Positions 1 to 13,168 of a DNA stretch of 64,000 bases are shown piece by piece. The first letter of the stretch is position 1. The number at the start of each line of letters is the position of its first letter. Made by a program: the position numbers and the translations under genes. The DNA is from Siphonodentalium dalli. Its lineage: Eukaryota > Mollusca > Scaphopoda > Gadilida > Siphonodentaliidae. Under the pieces are notes generated by a model. That model had not been told where the DNA came from. It did not search any database and saw only the letters and a program-made list of their open reading frames with translations. The stretch is taken from positions 3,096,280 through 3,160,279 of the forward strand of contig CP136064.1 of assembly GCA_032622095.1 (NCBI GenBank). Reading direction: 5' to 3'.

Positions 1-3000
1 AGAAGTCGGTATCCTTTATGGAGTGGGCAATACTAAATATATGTAAGGATGGAAGTCAAAGAAGTCGGTATCCTTTATGGAGTGGGCAATACTAAATATA
101 TGTAAGGATGGAAGTCAAAGAAGTCGGTATCCTTTATGGAGTGGGCAATACTAAATATATGTAAGGATGGAAGTCAAGAGAAGTCGGTATCCTTTATGGA
201 GTGGGCAATACTAAATATATGTAAGGATGGAAGTCAAAGAAGTCGGTATCCTTTATGGAGTGGGCAATACTAAATATATGTAAGGATGGAAGTCAAAGAA
301 GTCGGTATCCTTTATGGAGTGGGCAATACTAAATATATGTAAGGATGGAAGTCAAAGAAGTCGGTATCCTTATGGAGTGGGCAATTACTAAATATATGTA
401 AGGATGGAAGTCAAAGAAGTCGGTATCCTTTATGGAGTGGGCAATACTAAATATATGTAAGGATGGAAGTCAAAGAAGTCGGTATCCTTTATGGATGTGT
501 GCAATACTAAATATATGTAAGGATGGAAGTCAAAGAAGTCGGTATCCTTTATGGAGTGGGCAATACTAAATATATGTAAGGATGGAAGTCAAAGAAGTCG
601 GTATCCTTTATGGAGTGGGCAATACTAAATATATGTAAGGATGGAAGTCAAAGAAGTCGGTATCCTTTATGGAGTGGGCAATACTAAATATATGTAAGGA
701 TGGAAGTCAAAGAAGTCGGTATCCTTTATGGAGTGGGCAATACTAAATATATGTAAGGATGGAAGTCAAAGAAGTCGGTATCCTTTATGGAGTGGGCAAT
801 ACTAAATATATGTAAGGATGGAAGTCAAAGAAGTCGGTATCCTTTATGGAGTGGGCAATACTAAATATATGTAAGGATGGAAGTCAAGAAGTCGGTATCC
901 TTTATGGAGTGGGCAATACTAAATATATGTAAGGATGGAAGTCAAAGAAGTCGCTATCCTTTATGGAGTGGGCAATACTAAATATATGTAAGGATGGAAG
1001 TCAAAGAAGTCGGTATCCTTTATGGAGTGGGCAATACTAAATATATGTAAGGATGGAAGTCAAAGAAGTCGGTATCCTTTATGGAGTGGGCAATACTAAA
1101 TATATGTAAGGATGGAAGTCAAAGAAGTCGGTATCCTTTATGGAGTGGGCAATACTAAATATATGTAAGGATGGAAGTCAAAGAAGTCGGTATCCTTTAT
1201 GGAGTGGGCAATACTAAATATATGTAAGGATGGAAGTCAAAGAAGTCGGTATCCTTTATGGAGTGGGCAATACTAAATATATGTAAGGATGGAAGTCAAA
1301 GAAGTCGCTATCCTTTATGGAGTGGGCAATACTAAATATATGTAAGGATGGAAGTCAAAGAAGTCGCTATCCTTTATGGAGTGGGCAATACTAAATATAT
1401 GTAAGGATGGAAGTCAAAGAAGTCGGTATCCTTTATGGAGTGGGCAATACTAAATATATGTAAGGATGGAAGTCAAAGAAGTCGCTATCCTTTATGGAGT
1501 GGGCAATACTAAATATATGTAAGGATGGAAGTCAAAGAAGTCGCTATCCTTTATGGAGTGTGCAATACTAAATATATGTAAGGATGGAAGTCAAAGAAGT
1601 CGGTATCCTTTATGGAGTGGGCAATACTAAATATATGTAAGGATGGAAGTCAAAGAAGTCGGTATCCTTTATGGAGTGGGCAATACTAAATATATGTAAG
1701 GATGGAAGTCAAAGAAGTCGGTATCCTTTATGGAGTGGGCAATACTAAATATATGTAAGGATGGAAGTCAAAGAAGTCGGTATCCTTTATGGAGTGGGCA
1801 ATACTAAATATATGTAAGGATGGAAGTCAAAGAAGTCGGTATCCTTTATGGAGTGGGCAATACTAAATATATGTAAGGATGGAAGTCAAAGAAGTCGGTA
1901 TCCTTTATGGAGTGGGCAATACTAAATATATGTAAGGATGGAAGTCAAAGAAGTCGGTATCCTTTTTGGAGTGGGCAATACTAAATATATGTAAGGATGG
2001 AAGTCAAAGAAGTCGGTATCCTTTATGGAGTGGGCAATACTATATATATGTAAGGATGGAAGTCAAAGAAGTCGCTATTCTTTATGGAGTGGGCAATACT
2101 AAATATATGTAAGGATGGAAGTCAAAGAAGTCGGTATCCTTTATGGAGTGGGCAATACTAAATATATGTAAGGATGGAAGTCAAAGAAGTCGGTATCCTT
2201 TATGGAGTGGGCAATACTAAATATATGTAAGGATGGAAGTCAAAGAAGTCGGTATCCTTTATGGAGTGGGCAATACTAAATATATGTAAGGATGGAAGTC
2301 AAAGAAGTCGGTATCCTTTATGGAGTGGGCAATACTAAATATATGTAAGGATGGAAGTCAAAGAAGTCGCTATTCTTTATGGAGTGGGCAATACTAAATA
2401 TATGTAAGGATGGAAGTCAAAGAAGTCGGTATCCTTTATGGAGTGGGCAATACTAAATATATGTAAGGATGGAAGTCAAAGAAGTCGGTTATCCTTTATG
2501 GAGTGGGCAATACTAAATATATGTAAGGATGGAAGTCAAAGAAGTCGCTATTCTTTATGGAGTGGGCAATACTAAATATATGTAAGGATGGAAGTCAAAG
2601 AAGTCGGTATACTTTATGGAGTGGGCAATACTAAATATATGTAAGGATGGAAGTCAAAGAAGTCGGTATCCTTTATGGAGTGGGCAATACTAAATATATG
2701 TAAGGATGGAAGTCAAAGAAGTCGGTATCCTTTATGGAGTGGGCAATACTAAATATATGTAAGGATGGAAGTCAAAGAAGTCGGTATCCTTTATGGAGTG
2801 GGCAATACTAAATATATGTAAGGATGGAAGTCAAAGAAGTCGGTATCCTTTATGGAGTGGGCAATACTAAATATATGTAAGGATGGAAGTCAAAGAAGTC
2901 GGTATCCTTTATGGAGTGGGCAATACTAAATATATGTAAGGATGGAAGTCAAAGAAGTCGGTATCCTTTATGGAGTGGGCAATACTAAATATATGTAAGG

Positions 3001-6000
3001 ATGGAAGTCAAAGAAGTCGGTATCCTTTATGGAGTGGGCAATACTAAATATATGTAAGGATGGAAGTCAAAGAAGTCGGTATCCTTTATGGAGTGGGCAA
3101 TACTAAATATATGTAAGGATGGAAGTCAAAGAAGTCGCTATTCTTTATGGAGTGGGCAATACTAAATATATGTAAGGATGGAAGTCAAAGAAGTCGGTAT
3201 CCTTTATGGAGTGGGCAATACTAAATATATGTAAGGATGGAAGTCAAAGAAGTCGGTATCCTTTATGGAGTGGGCAATACTAAATATATGTAAGGATGGA
3301 AGTCAAAGAAGTCGCTATCTTTATGGAGTGGGCAATACTAAATATATGTAAGGATGGAAGTCAAAGAAGTCGGTATCCTTTATGGAGTGGGCAATACTAA
3401 ATATATGTAAGGATGGAAGTCAAAGAAGTCGGTATCCTTTATGGAGTGGGCAATACTAAATATATGTAAGGATGGAAGTCAAAGAAGTCGTATCCTTTAT
3501 GGAGTGGGCAATACTAAATATATGTAAGGATGGAAGTCAAAGAAGTCGCTATCTTTATGGAGTGGGCAATACTAAATATATGTAAGGATGGAAGTCAAAG
3601 AAGTCGGTATCCTTTATGGAGTGGGCAATACTAAATTATATGTAAGGATGGAAGTCAAAGAAGTCGGTATCCTTTATGGAGTGGGCAATACTAAATATAT
3701 GTAAGGATGGAAGTCAAAGAAGTCGGTATCCTTTATGGAGTGGGCAATACTAAATATATGTAAGGATGGAAGTCAAAGAAGTCGGTATCCTTAATGGAGT
3801 GGGCAATACTAAATATATGTAAGGATGGAAGTCAAAGAAGTCGGTATCCTTTATGGAGTGGGCAATACTAAATATATGTAAGGATGGAAGTCAAAGAAGT
3901 CGGTATCCTTTATGGAGTGGGCAATACTAAATATATGTAAGGATGGAAGTCAAAGAAGTCGGTATCCTTTATGGAGTGGGCAATACTAAATATATGTAAG
4001 GATGGAAGTCAAAGAAGTCGGTATCCTTTATGGAGTGGGCAATACTAAATATATGTAAGGATGGAAGTCAAAGAAGTCGGTATCCTTTATGGAGTGGGCA
4101 ATACTAAATATATGTAAGGATGGAAGTCAAAGAAGTCGGTATCCTTTATGGAGTGGGCAATACTAAATATATGTAAGGATGGAAGTCAAGAAGTCGGTAT
4201 CCTTTATGGAGTGGGCAATACTAAATATATGTAAGGATGGAAGTCAAAGAAGTCGGTATCCTTTATGGAGTGGGCAATACTAAATATATGTAAGGATGGA
4301 AGTCAAAGAAGTCGGTATCCTTTATGGAGTGGGCAATACTAAATATATGTAAGGATGAAGTCAAAGAAGTCGGTATCCTTTATGGAGTGGGCAATACTAA
4401 ATATATGTAAGGATGGAAGTCAAAGAAGTCGGTATCCTTTATGGAGTGGGCAATACTAAATATATGTAAGGATGGAAGTCAAAGAAGTCGGTATCCTTTA
4501 TGGAGTGGGCAATACTAAATATATGTAAGGATGGAAGTCAAAGAAGTCGGTATCCTTTATGGAGTGGGCAATACTAAATATATGTAAGGATGGAAGTCAA
4601 AGAAGTCGGTATCCTTTATGGAGTGGGCAATACTAAATATATGTAAGGATGGAAGTCAAAGAAGTCGGTATCCTTTATGGAGTGGGCAATACTAAATATA
4701 TGTAAGGATGGAAGTCAAAGAAGTCGGTATCCTTTATGGAGTGGGCAATACTAAATATATGTAAGGATGGAAGTCAAAGAAGTCGGTATCCTTTATGGAG
4801 TGGGCAATACTAAATATATGTAAGGATGGAAGTCAAAGAAGTCGGTATCCTTTATGGAGTGGGCAATACTAAATATATGTAAGGATGGAAGTCAAAGAAG
4901 TCGGTATCCTTTATGGAGTGGGCAATACTAAATATATGTAAGGATGGAAGTCAAAGAAGTCGGTATCCTTTATGGAGTGGGCAATACTAAATATATGTAA
5001 GGATGGAAGTCAAAGAAGTCGGTATCCTTTATGGAGTGGGCAATACTAAATATATGTAAGGATGGAAGTCAAAGAAGTCGGTATCCTTTATGGAGTGGGC
5101 AATACTAAATATATGTAAGGGTGGAAGTCAAAGAAGTCGGTATCCTTTATGGAGTGGGCAATACTAAATATATGTAAGGATGGAAGTCAAAGAAGTCGGT
5201 ATCCTTTATGGAGTGGGCAATACTAAATATATGTAAGGATGGAAGTCAAAGAAGTCGGTATCCTTTATGGAGTGGGCAATACTAAATATATGTAAGGATG
5301 GAAGTCAAAGAAGTCGCTATCCTTTATGGAGTGGGCAATACTAAATATATGTAAGGATGGAAGTCAAAGAAGTCGCTATCCTTTATGGAGTGGGCAATAC
5401 TAAATATATGTAAGGATGGAAGTCAAAGAAGTCGGTATCCTTTATGGAGTGGGCAATACTAAATATATGTAAGGATGGAAGTCAAAGAAGTCGGTATCCT
5501 TTATGGAGTGGGCAATACTAAATATATGTAAGGATGGAAGTCAAAGAAGTCGGTATCCTTTATGGAGTGGGCAATACTAAATATATGTAAGGATGGAAGT
5601 CAAAGAAGTCGGTATCCTTTATGGAGTGGGCAATACTAAATATATGTAAGGATGGAAGTCAAAGAAGTCGCTATCCTTTATGGAGTGGGCAATACTAAAT
5701 ATATGTAAGGATGGAAGTCAAAGAAGTCGCTATCCTTTATGGAGTGGGCAATACTAAATATATGTAAGGATGGAAGTCAAAGAAGTCGCTATCCTTTATG
5801 GAGTGGGCAATACTAAATATATGTAAGGATGGAAGTCAAAGAAGTCGGTATCCTTATGGAGTGGGCAATACTAAATATATGTAAGGATGGAAGTCAAAGA
5901 AGTCGGTATCCTTTATGGAGTGGGCAATACTAAATATATGTAAGGATGGAAGTCAAAGAAGTCGGTATCCTTTATGGAGTGGGCAATACTAAATATATGT

Positions 6001-9000
6001 AGGGATGGAAGTCAAAGAAGTCGGTATCCTTTATGGAGTGGGCAATAATAAATATATGTAGGGATGGAAGTCAAAGAAGTCGGTATCCTTTATGGAGTGG
6101 GCAATACTAAATATATGTAAGGATGGAAGTCAAAGAAGTCGGTATCCTTTATGGAGTGGGCAATACTAAATATATGTAAGGATGGAAGTCAAAGAAGTCG
6201 GTATCCTTTATGGAGTGGGCAATACTAAATATATGTAAGGATGGAAGTCAAAGAAGTCGCTATCCTTTTATGGAGTGGGCAATACTAAATATATGTAAGG
6301 ATGGAAGTTCAAAGAAGTCGGTATCCCTTTATGGAGGTGGGCAATACTAAATATATGTAAGGATGGAAGTCAAAGAAGTCGGTATCCTTTATGGAGTGGG
6401 CAATACTAAATATATGTAAGGATGGAAGTCAAAGAAGTCGGTATCCTTTATGGAGTGGGCAATACTAAATATATGTAAGGATGGAAGTCAAAGAAGTCGG
6501 TATCCTTTATGGAGTGGGCAATACTAAATATATGTAAGGATGGAAGTCAAAGAAGTCGGTATCCTTTATGGAGTGGGCAATACTAAATATATGTAAGGAT
6601 GGAAGTCAAAGAAGTCGGTATCCTTTATGGAGTGGGCAATACTAAATATATGTAAGGATGGAAGTCAAAGAAGTCGGTATCCTTTATGGAGTGGGCAATA
6701 CTAAATATATGTAAGGATGGAAGTCAAAGAAGTCGGTATCCTTTATGGAGTGGGCAATACTAAATATATGTAAGGATGGAAGTCAAAGAAGTCGGTATCC
6801 TTTATGGAGTGGGCAATACTAAATATATGTAAGGATGGAAGTCAAAGAAGTCGGTATCCTTATGGAGTGGGCAATACTAAATATATGTAAGGATGGAAGT
6901 CAAAGAAGTCGGTATCCTTTATGGAGTGGGCAATACTAAATATATGTAAGGATGGAAGTCAAAGAAGTCGGTATCCTTTATGGAGGATGGGCAATACTAA
7001 ATATATGTAAGGATGGAAGTCAAAGAAGTCGGTATCCTTTATGGAGTGGGCAATACTAAATATATGTAAGATGGAAGTCAAAGAAGTCGGTATCCTTTAT
7101 GGAGTGGGCAATACTAAATATATGTAAGGATGGAAGTCAAAGAAGTCGGTATCCTTTTTGGAGTGGGCAATACTAAATATATGTAAGGATGGAAGTCAAA
7201 GAAGTCGGTATCCTTTATGGAGTGGGCAATACTAAATATATGTAAGGATGGAAGTCAAAGAAGTCGCTATCCTTTATGGAGTGGGCAATACTAAATATAT
7301 GTAAGGATGGAAGTCAAAGAAGTCGCTATCCTTTATGGAGTGGGCAATACTAAATATATGTAAGGATGGAAGTCAAAGAAGTCGGTATCCTTTATGGAGT
7401 GGGCAATACTAAATATATGTAAGGATGGAAGTCAAAGAAGTCGGTATCCTTTATGGAGTGGGCAATACTAAATATATGTAAGGATGGAAGTCAAAGAAGT
7501 CGGTATCCTTTATGGGGTGGGCAATACTAAATATATGTAAGGATGGAAGTCAAAGAAGTCGGTATCCTTTATGGAGTGGGCAATACTAAATATATGTAAG
7601 GATGGAAGTCAAAGAAGTCGGTATCCTTTATGGAGTGGGCAATACTAAATATATGTAAGGATGGAAGTCAAAGAAGTCGCTATCCTTTATGGAGGTGGGC
7701 AATACTAAATATATGTAAGGCTGGAAGTCAAAGAAGTCGCTATCCTTTATGGAGTGGGCAATACTAAATATATGTAAGGCTGGAAGTTAAAGAAGTCGGT
7801 ATCCTTTATGGAGTGGGCAATACTAAATATATGTAAGGATGGAAGTCAAGGAAGTCGGTATCCTTTATGGAGTGGGCAATACTAAATATATGTAAGGATG
7901 GAAGTCAAAGAAGTCGGTATCCTTTATGGAGTGGGCAATACTAAATATATGTAAGGATGGAAGTCAAAGAAGTCGGTATCCTTTATGGAGTGGGCAATAC
8001 TAAATATATGTAAGGATGGAAGTCAAAGAAGTCGGTATCCTTTATGGAGTGGGCAATACTAAATATATGTAAGGATGGAAGTCAAAGAAGTCGGTATCCT
8101 TTATGGAGTGGGCAATACTAAATATATGTAAGGATGGAAGTCAAAGAAGTCGGTATCCTTTATGGAGTGGGCAATACTAAATATATGTAAGGATGGAAGT
8201 CAAAGAAGTCGGCATCCTTTATGGAGTGGGCAATACTAAATATATGTAAGGATGGAAGTCAAAGAAGTCGGTATCCTTTATGGAGTGGGCAATACTAAAT
8301 ATATGTAAGGATGGAAGTCAAAGAAGTCGGTATCCTTTATGGAGTGGGCAATACTAAATATATGTAAGGATGGAAGTCAAAGAAGTCGGTATCCTTTATG
8401 GAGTGGGCAATACTAAATATATGTAAGGATGGAAGTCAAAGAAGTCGGTGGGCAATACTAAATATATGTAAGGATGGAAGTCAAAGAAGTCGGTATCCTT
8501 TATGGAGTGGGCAATACTAAATATATGTAAGGATGGAAGTCAAAGAAGTCGGTATCCTTTATGGAGTGGGCAATACTAAATATATGTAAGGATGGAAGTC
8601 AAAGAAGTCGGTATCCTTTTTGGAGTGGGCAATACTAAATATATGTAAGGATGGAAGTCAAAGAAGTCGGTATCCTTTATGGAGTGGGCAATACTAAATA
8701 TATGTAAGGATGGAAGTCAAAGAAGTCGCTATCCTTTATGGAGTGGGCAATACTAAATATATGTAAGGATGGAAGTCAAAGAAGTCGCTATCCTTTATGG
8801 AGTGGGCAATACTAAATATATGTAAGGATGGAAGTCAAAGAAGTCGGTATCCTTTATGGAGTGGGCAATACTAAATATATGTAAGGATGGAAGTCAAAGA
8901 AGTCGGTATCCTTTATGGAGTGGGCAATACTAAATATATGTAAGGATGGAAGTCAAAGAAGTCGGTATCCTTTATGGGGTGGGCAATACTAAATATATGT

Positions 9001-9740
9001 AAGGATGGAAGTCAAAGAAGTCGGTATCCTTTATGGAGTGGGCAATACTAAATATATGTAAGGATGGAAGTCAAAGAAGTCGGTATCCTTTATGGAGTGG
9101 GCAATACTAAATATATGTAAGGATGGAAGTCAAAGAAGTCGCTATCCTTTATGGAGTGGGCAATACTAAATATATGTAAGGCTGGAAGTCAAAGAAGTCG
9201 CTATCCTTTATGGAGTGGGCAATACTAAATATATGTAAGGCTGGAAGTCAAAGAAGTCGGTATCCTTTATGGAGTGGGCAATACTAAATATATGTAAGGA
9301 TGGAAGTCAAAGAAGTCGGTATCCTTTATGGAGTGGGCAATACTAAATATATGTAAGGATGGAAGTCAAAGAAGTCGGTATCCTTTATGGAGTGGGCAAT
9401 ACTAAATATATGTAAGGATGGAAGTCAAAGAAGTCGGTATCCTTTATGGAGTGGGCAATACTAAATATATGTAAGGATGGAAGTCAAAGAAGTCGGTATC
9501 CTTTATGGAGTGGGCAATACTAAATATATGTAAGGATGGAAGTCAAAGAAGTCGCTATCCTTTATGGAGTGGGCAATACTAAATATATGTAAGGCTGGAA
9601 GTCAAAGAAGTCGCTATCCTTTATGGAGTGGGCAATACTAAATATATGTAAGGCTGGAAGTCAAAGAAGTCGGTATCCTTTATGGAGTGGGCAATACTAA
9701 ATATATGTAAGGCTGGAAGTCAAAGAAGTCGCTATCCTTT
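1..9740. repeat. 59-bp satellite array, about 165 units
   Basis: Head-to-tail units of 59 bp beginning AGAAGTCGGTATCC, continuous from the window edge, so the true left end is not seen. Units are nearly identical. Recurrent variants are GTCGG versus GTCGC in the unit head, CTATTC, a T>A-type change giving CCTTTTTGG, and GGATGG versus GGCTGG. Most other changes are 1-bp indels; one unit near 8449 has lost about 15 bp. Because 59 is not a multiple of 3 and the unit contains TAA and TAG, no frame stays open. I see no transposon ends inside. Confidence 0.98.
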
Positions 9741-10051
9741 TCTACAAGCTGTGCTATCACAACCATGCCTGAGTTACAAGCTGAAATATGGACACAAAAT
9801 CAAATTAATTCCAATTAAAAAAGGGCCGTAACTGTTAATGAACAAAACCCATATTTGTTGGTTAATTATTTCTGCTTGGTATAGCTGCTTAGTTATATAT
9901 GTCAACCGGTATTATAATAGCATGAAACTCCTCTCGTCCTTTATCTGGGCTTGGGACCAGCAGATTTCAATAGAAATCAGGCGGAGTATTTTAATTGTAC
10001 TTTATATCAGAACTACCAATGAAATGAAAGGTCCATTCAACCCATTTCCAT
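9741..10051. other. Spacer between two tandem arrays
   Basis: AT-rich, single-copy-looking sequence between the 59-bp and 41-bp arrays. A 75-codon plus-strand frame at 9838-10065 runs into the next array and has no recognisable motif. I see nothing supportable here. Confidence 0.5.
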
Positions 10052-10666
10052 CCGGATTCTTGTAAGGGTGATGGACCACTGATGATAGATTGCCGGATTC
10101 TTGTAAGGGTGATGGACCACTGATGATAGATTGCCGGATTCTTGTAAGGGTGATGGACCACTGATGATAGATTGCCGGATTCTTGTAAGGGTGATGGACC
10201 ACTGATGATAGATTGCCGGATTCTTGTAAGGGTGATGGACCACTGATGATAGATTGCCGGATTCTTGTAAGGGTGATGGACCACTGATGATAGATTGCCG
10301 GATTCTTGTAAGGGTGATGGACCACTGATGATAGATTGCCGGATTCTTGTAAGGGTGATGGACCACTGATGATAGATTGCCGGATTCTTGTAAGGGTGAT
10401 GGACCACTGATGATAGATTGCCGGATTCTTGTAAGGGTGATGGACCACTGATGATAGATTGCCGGATTCTTGTAAGGGTGATGGACCACTGATGATAGAT
10501 TGCCGGATTCTTGTAAGGGTGATGGACCACTGATGATAGATTGCCGGATTCTTGTAAGGGTGATGGACCACTGATGATAGATTGCCGGATTCTTGTAAGG
10601 GTGATGGACCACTGATGATAGATTGCCGGATTCTTGTAAGGGTGATGGACCACTGATGATAGATTG
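10052..10666. repeat. 41-bp minisatellite, 15 identical units
   Basis: Units start with CCGGATTCTTGTAAGGGTGA at 10052, 10093, 10134 and so on to 10626: exactly fifteen copies of 41 bp with no substitution or indel that I can find. The complement of the unit has no stop in any register, so all three minus-strand frames stay open and spell the same 41-residue cycle. The apparent 191-235 codon frames here are a by-product of the repeat, not evidence of a gene. Perfect homogeneity means recent expansion or strong gene conversion. Confidence 0.97.
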
Positions 10667-10840
10667 CTAACATTCGGATCATCAGACCTATCGTCCAACT
10701 CATCTCCACTTAAATTTGCGGTTAATGGATAATGTATTAGCTTCAGACAAAGAGAATTTTTTTTTAATCCGATAAAGATATAGAGCTTGTTTTATTATTT
10801 TTAATTATTGTATCTAATAAAAAAAGTAACAGGTCCACAA
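10667..10840. other. AT-rich spacer containing left target duplication
   Basis: No gene seen. The last eight bases, GTCCACAA at 10833-10840, are the left target-site duplication of the adjacent transposon; the right copy is 11630-11637. Confidence 0.7.
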
Positions 10841-11629
10841 CACAGGGGCCTGTAACGCGCTCATCTGTCCACCCCCTTTTGTGCGGCACATATACGCCGC
10901 CTCTATTTACGCACCTGCTTCACATTAATGGTAACATTATATAGACAAGGGGCACTGTAGAAATTCAACGTTTAACCATCCCTCGGGAATCGCACAAATT
11001 TAGCCCATTCACCCCAGTAATGCTACCGATATAGGCACGGATCTATCGGCGAAGAATTCATCTTTCAATCAATACCACAAACTCCCTCAGAACCATTCAT
11101 GCACGTTGCATTTGATACAATTTTAACCACCGAATATTGTCTCCGGAGAGCGTAATTTCCAGTTTGATCAGTCTCAAAAACAATGGCGGAAATTTTCCTC
11201 TAAATTCACACCCACACGACTTACTATAAATTAAAAATCGGTTAAACGATCAATTAAACGTTTGGAGCTCATTGATTTCTTGTCGGCTGATAATTTATTT
11301 ACTCATACAAATCAAGATATCGCCAGTAAACAATTTTTATAGAGGCGAAATCTGTCGATAATTCTAATTTTGTTTTCATTATTGTGCATACGATTCCCGC
11401 AGCTCCTCATTTCAATATTCAGTACGACCTGACCTCGATTCTAATTATCTAATACTGAGCTGTGATTGGCTGTTTCTACTATGACAGTCATGGAAGGTAA
11501 TGTCATAATGAATATTAAAATGAGGAGCTGCGTAAATCGTTAAAAAATGATAAAAAGTTATCGACAGATTTCTCTTCTATAGAAATTGCTTACTGACGAT
11601 GTGTTACAGGCGCGTAACGGGCCCCTGTG
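10841..11629. mobile_element. Non-autonomous hAT-like DNA transposon (MITE)
   Basis: Ends are inverted: CACAGGGGCC at 10841 and GGCCCCTGTG ending at 11629, with about 20 bp of imperfect terminal match (shared ACGCGC). The flanks are a perfect 8-bp direct repeat, GTCCACAA. A second inverted block of about 90 bp pairs 11320-11430 with 11500-11600 (AAATCTGTCGATAA and GCAGCTCCTCATTT are recognisable in both arms). The left terminal repeat is split from its inner block by about 450 bp that the right arm lacks. There is no transposase. An 8-bp duplication with CAGGG-type ends fits hAT; other 8-bp families are possible. Confidence 0.85.
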
Positions 11630-11696
11630 GTCCACAACTTACATCGTGTGTATGGCCATGGGTGGCTCTCACCATCATGTCACCATTGCTGTCTGG

Positions 11697-11740
11697 ATTC
11701 TAGAGGAAGATAGACTATTGAGTATGTCTTCCTCTAGAAT
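11697..11740. repeat. Short perfect hairpin
   Basis: ATTCTAGAGGAAGA at 11697-11710 is the exact reverse complement of TCTTCCTCTAGAAT at 11727-11740, with a 16-nt loop. The surrounding 11638-12034 is otherwise unremarkable. Confidence 0.8.
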
Positions 11741-12034
11741 TCAACTAAATCTCTTCCGAAAGAATATGCTGTTCCTAATGTTTTTGAGAGAAACAAAACC
11801 ACCTGAAATTAGTTTTGTCATATAACTCCTACTATAATTATCATGCACTTTGTTGAAGTTTGAAAAAATAGGTGAACAATCCTCGAAGCCATCATGTTAT
11901 CTCCAGAAAACTTTTTGTTCTGTTAAAAATGTATGACTTAGTCAGTTGATATGGAAAGGAAAAACAAAAAGCAGACATCCTACTGTTTTATTTATTGTAG
12001 TTCAACTGACATAACAGAGACTAACACATAATTT

Positions 12035-12137
12035 CGATGCCATGTTTGATACATGTTTGATACATGTTCGATGCCATGTTTGATACATGTTTGATACATG
12101 TTCGATGCCATGTTTGATACATGTTTGATACATGTAC
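12035..12137. repeat. 34-bp tandem repeat, 3 units
   Basis: Three copies beginning CGATGCCATGTTTGATACAT at 12035, 12069 and 12103. Each contains two internal TTTGATACATG steps of 11 bp. Confidence 0.9.
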
Positions 12138-12264
12138 ATCAATAATTCTGATAGATGGAAACATTTAGTTGGACATGCTATGGAATGCTACAAAATCTAC
12201 AACCATTTCATATAGATCTGTAATTTGAATCAATAAAACTACATTTAACTACATAAAACTGTAT

Positions 12265-12717
12265 TTAAAGGTACTCGACCCGATTAAGCACCCCTAAATT
12301 ACTATTTCTTTGGCTCCGTGGGTAAAGAATATTTGATTCGAGTCGAGGAACCCACCAAACAAAGCTCAGAGTTATTAGATATTGATTTTTGAAATTTGTA
12401 CTTTTATTGAGAAGTGTACTAATAATTTCCCCTAAATTCGTGATTTTCTCGAGAGGTGTACATCAGAAACACTATTCAAACAGACGAGGATGGATAACTC
12501 TAAAATCAAGTGGTAATAATAACGCAATTTTGACCGAGAACATCATTGGCTGCGTGTTCTGGGACAGAAGAAATAGAAATAACAAAACTTCAAAAATCAA
12601 TATCTAATAACCATGAGCTTTATTTGATGGGTTTCCCGACTCGAATCAAATATGTTTTACCCCTGAAGCCAAAGAAATAGTAATTTAGGCGTGCTTAATC
12701 GGATTGAGTACCTTTAA
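12265..12717. mobile_element. Long-TIR MITE with TAT target duplication
   Basis: The left end TTAAAGGTACTC and right end GAGTACCTTTAA are inverted, and the match continues for about 120 bp in each arm (AAATTACTATTTCTTTGG and TTAGATATTGATTTTTGAA occur in both). It is flanked by TAT on each side (12262-12264, 12718-12720). There is no transposase; the 72-codon frame at 12389 is internal filler. A diverged relative of the left half lies at 45794-46060, so this is a dispersed family. Confidence 0.85.
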
Positions 12718-12924
12718 TATAACCAGTACCAGGAAATAATTTTATTAAGCGTTTGTGCACAATTAACCCTTTCATCACTGGAGCTTGCTGAAATTTTGTG
12801 AAAACCCTGTGCCAGTACATATAAGCGAGCATGCCATGGTCTCTCAATGATGATCACGTATAGTTGTTTTCAATGTAAAACTGGTGGTTTATTTGGGAGT
12901 CTTTTGTGATAAACATGCCATACA

Positions 12925-13112
12925 CATGATCACCACCGTGTACCTGGTATGGCCAAAGCCGAGGAAATGGGTAAGTCATTTTCACGTGTATATGATATGG
13001 GGATATGTTTGTTTCTCATCGTAAAACAGACATCGAGCATCGTATGTGTATGTCCACACGAAGCAGGAGTATTTATCCACCAGTTGTCAATCAGTTTTCC
13101 CAGATCAAACCA
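12925..13112 (-). repeat. Gene-like repeat, copy 1, distal part
   Basis: Reverse-complement match to 15715-15890 and 17610-17800, including the stretch that reads PPVVNQFSQIK in one frame and the CCTCGGCTTTGGC block. In copy 1 it is interrupted by the TTAA element and resumes at 14096. I interpret it as 3' UTR or flank of the minus-strand frame at 14116-14472. Confidence 0.75.
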
Positions 13113-13168
13113 TTAAGGGGGAGACGCACGTTTTGCATATTTATGCAAAACGTGCGTCTCCCCCTTAA
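13113..13168. repeat. 56-nt perfect palindrome, TTAA-ended
   Basis: Two 27-nt arms, TTAAGGGGGAGACGCACG... and its complement, separated by TT. It is two transposon termini back to back, each bordered by TTAA, forming the left end of the larger TTAA element. Confidence 0.95.

Noticed and set aside
1-9740. Regular repeats that might suggest a CRISPR array
   Set aside because: Units are contiguous with no unique spacers and the surroundings are eukaryotic.
9991-10709. Three overlapping minus-strand frames of 191-235 codons with a repeated peptide
   Set aside because: They are produced by a stop-free 41-bp unit in three registers; no gene signal exists outside the array.
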